A DNA stretch of 51,018 nt from Paenibacillus pini JCM 16418 (GTDB taxonomy: Bacteria > Bacillota > Bacilli > Paenibacillales > Paenibacillaceae): NCBI RefSeq assembly GCF_000576305.1, contig NZ_BAVZ01000022.1:1-51018 (forward strand), in the 5' to 3' direction. A model generated the notes under the pieces. The model worked only from the letters and a program-made list of their open reading frames with translations, made no database searches and was not told where the DNA came from. Both the position numbers and the translations under genes were made by a program. Below are positions 49,696 through 51,018 of this stretch, one piece after another; position 1 is the first letter of the stretch; each line of letters opens with the position of its first letter.

Positions 49696-50637
49696 ATGTA
49701 TAAATCTATTATTGTCGGAACAGGACCAGCAGGTTTAACTGCTGCGATTTACTTGGCACGTGCTAATTTGAGTCCACTCGTTATTGAGGGTCCACAGCCG
49801 GGTGGACAATTGACCACTACGACTGAAGTTGAGAATTTCCCTGGTTTTCCTGAGGGCATTATGGGCCCAGAGCTTATGGACAACATGCGTAAGCAAGCTG
49901 AACGCTTCGGTGCAGAATTCCGCACAGGTTGGGTGAATGATGTTCAAATGGGAAGTCGTCCTTTCAAGCTTAATGTTGAAGGAATTGGAGAACTGGAAAC
50001 AGAGACACTGATCCTATCTACTGGAGCTACGGCTAAATATTTAGGTATTCCTGGTGAAGAAGAGAACGTTGGACGTGGTGTTAGTACTTGCGCTACTTGT
50101 GACGGATTCTTTTTCCGTGGCAAAGAAATTATTGTAATCGGTGGCGGCGATTCCGCGCTTGAGGAAGCGAGCTTCTTGACTCGTTTTGCTTCTAAAGTTA
50201 CACTGGTACACCGCCGCAGTGAACTACGCGGTTCAAAGATTATGCAGGATCGTGTTCAAGCAAATGAGAAAGTGGAGTGGGGACTTAACCGTACACCGCT
50301 GGAAGTTGTATCTGATGAACGCGGGGTTAAAGGTTTGAAAGTGCTAAACAATGAAACGGGTGCAGAAGAGCTAATTGAAGCGAGCGGCGTGTTCGTAGCG
50401 ATTGGTCATCATCCAAATACCGGATTCTTGGGTGGACAGATTACGACAGATTCCAATGGATATATCGTAGTTCAGCCGGGAACGTCTGAGACTAATATTC
50501 CAGGTGTATTCGCCTGTGGCGACGTACAAGATACTCGTTACAGACAAGCGATCACAGCAGCAGGTAGTGGCTGTATGGCTGCTATGGACTGTGAGAAATT
50601 TATCGAAAGCTTGGAGCATAGTGCAGTATTAAAGTAA
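49696..50637 (+). CDS. trxB: thioredoxin reductase
   Basis: FAD- and NADPH-dependent reduction of thioredoxin; 313 residues. The FAD site is IVGTGPAGLTAAIYLARA, the redox-active disulfide is CATC (Cys132, Cys135), the NADP site is GGGDSALEEA followed by HRR, and the C-terminal FAD motif is VFACGDVQDTRYRQAITAAG. The length and CATC motif fit the low-mass TrxB family. The FAD-binding motif has GTGPAG rather than GGGPAG, which is within family variation. ATG 49696 follows GAAAGGAG; the upstream TTG at 49672 precedes the binding site. A glutaredoxin-like gene follows on the same strand with no clear terminator between. Confidence 0.96.
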   Translation: MYKSIIVGTGPAGLTAAIYLARANLSPLVIEGPQPGGQLTTTTEVENFPGFPEGIMGPELMDNMRKQAERFGAEFRTGWVNDVQMGSRPFKLNVEGIGELETETLILSTGATAKYLGIPGEEENVGRGVSTCATCDGFFFRGKEIIVIGGGDSALEEASFLTRFASKVTLVHRRSELRGSKIMQDRVQANEKVEWGLNRTPLEVVSDERGVKGLKVLNNETGAEELIEASGVFVAIGHHPNTGFLGGQITTDSNGYIVVQPGTSETNIPGVFACGDVQDTRYRQAITAAGSGCMAAMDCEKFIESLEHSAVLK

Positions 50638-50722
50638 TGTAAATCAACTAAATTATCATGTTTAATACCTAGTTTTCTAGGACAAGGTTATATCCTATTC
50701 TTTATATGAGGTGAAATTAACG

Positions 50723-50956
50723 ATGGAACAAATTATCGTATACACAAGCACGAACTGTCCAAATTGTCGACAAGTGAAGACATTTCTGGCAGATAAGGGT
50801 CTTGAGTATGAAGAACGCAATATTGAACAAAATGATGAGTTTGCTCAACAGGTCTGGGATATGGGCATGCGCGCAGTTCCTGTGACTGTGATTGGGGAGT
50901 ATCGTATTCTTGGTTTGAACACAACTCAATTTGCGAAGGCTCTGAATCAAGCTTAA
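50723..50956 (+). CDS. small glutaredoxin-like protein
   Basis: A 77-residue thioredoxin-fold protein of the glutaredoxin/NrdH type: VYTSTNCPNCRQVKTFL with the CPNC active site, YEERNIEQNDEFAQQV, the cis-Pro segment MRAVPVTVIG and the GLNTTQFAKAL end. The size matches NrdH-redoxin and YtnI-like proteins, which are reduced by thioredoxin reductase; trxB directly upstream supports that partnership. ATG 50723 follows GAGGTGA at eight bases; the ATT/ATG-like codons upstream precede the site. Confidence 0.9.
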   Translation: MEQIIVYTSTNCPNCRQVKTFLADKGLEYEERNIEQNDEFAQQVWDMGMRAVPVTVIGEYRILGLNTTQFAKALNQA

Positions 50957-51018
50957 ATGTAAGTTTAGGCATGCATAGAATGCTTTGAAATATAAAAGGG
51001 TACCGTCCTGAAGTAGGG

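Noticed and set aside
1..51018. CRISPR arrays, insertion sequences, prophage or integrase genes
   Set aside because: No regularly spaced repeats, transposase or integrase genes, or attachment-type repeats were seen anywhere in the window.

Overview
The window reads as a chromosomal segment of a Paenibacillus-like member of the Bacillales. The evidence is a large tRNA cluster, a SigW/RsiW pair, the cdaA-cdaR-glmM block followed by glmS with its self-cleaving leader, PurR- and FapR-type operators, strong AGGAGG ribosome binding sites, frequent TTG starts and factor-independent terminators. Having PEP carboxylase rather than only pyruvate carboxylase also fits Paenibacillus better than Bacillus. 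The genus is an inference.

Layout. 1-1147: eleven tRNA genes (Asn, Thr, Glu, Val, Gln, Lys, Leu, Gly, Arg, Pro, Gly), probably the tail of an rRNA operon, ending in a terminator. 1.6-12.3 kb: ppc, sigW, rsiW with an ECF-type promoter between the last two, then cdaA, cdaR, glmM and glmS (c-di-AMP signalling and the first steps of cell-wall amino sugar synthesis). cdaA and cdaR each carry an apparent one-base deletion. 12.7-15.0 kb: two unrecognised exported or membrane genes. 15.0-18.4 kb: guaC and deoD (purine salvage) behind a PurR operator and a guanine-type riboswitch whose layout predicts activation by ligand, then fabH behind a FapR operator. 18.5-25 kb: small DMT transporters flanking a Crp/Fnr regulator, a HAD phosphatase, a DinB-like protein, a TPR protein, an Asp-box protein and a CapA-like protein. 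25-29.4 kb: a very large hybrid histidine kinase with two kinase modules and a SARP-like response regulator.

29.9-35.2 kb is the most unusual region. Four tandem genes encode 36-37-residue peptides in two paralogous pairs with a shared acidic leader, a hydrophobic GxxxG core and a Cys at residue 36. They are followed by a PqqD-like/M50 membrane protease, a small leader-binding-like protein, an E1/ThiF-like adenylating enzyme with a C-terminal membrane domain, a small membrane protein and an ABC transporter. This looks like a peptide natural-product (RiPP) cassette of a type I cannot assign to a named class.

35.6-43.2 kb: aldo/keto reductase, YdeI-like protein, a membrane protein, a thioredoxin-like protein and a compact arginine/ornithine/proline catabolic operon (rocD, rocF, proline dehydrogenase, P5C dehydrogenase) that takes arginine to glutamate. 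43.3-51 kb: a MarR regulator, metY behind a structured leader, a degenerate PPDK-derived protein, a P1B-4 metal-efflux ATPase behind a Fur-family box and structured leader, trxB and a small glutaredoxin-like protein. Three places (cdaA, cdaR, and the junction of the two proteins in front of the ABC transporter) look like single-base deletions. Shared sequence error is therefore as likely as biology until the raw reads are checked.
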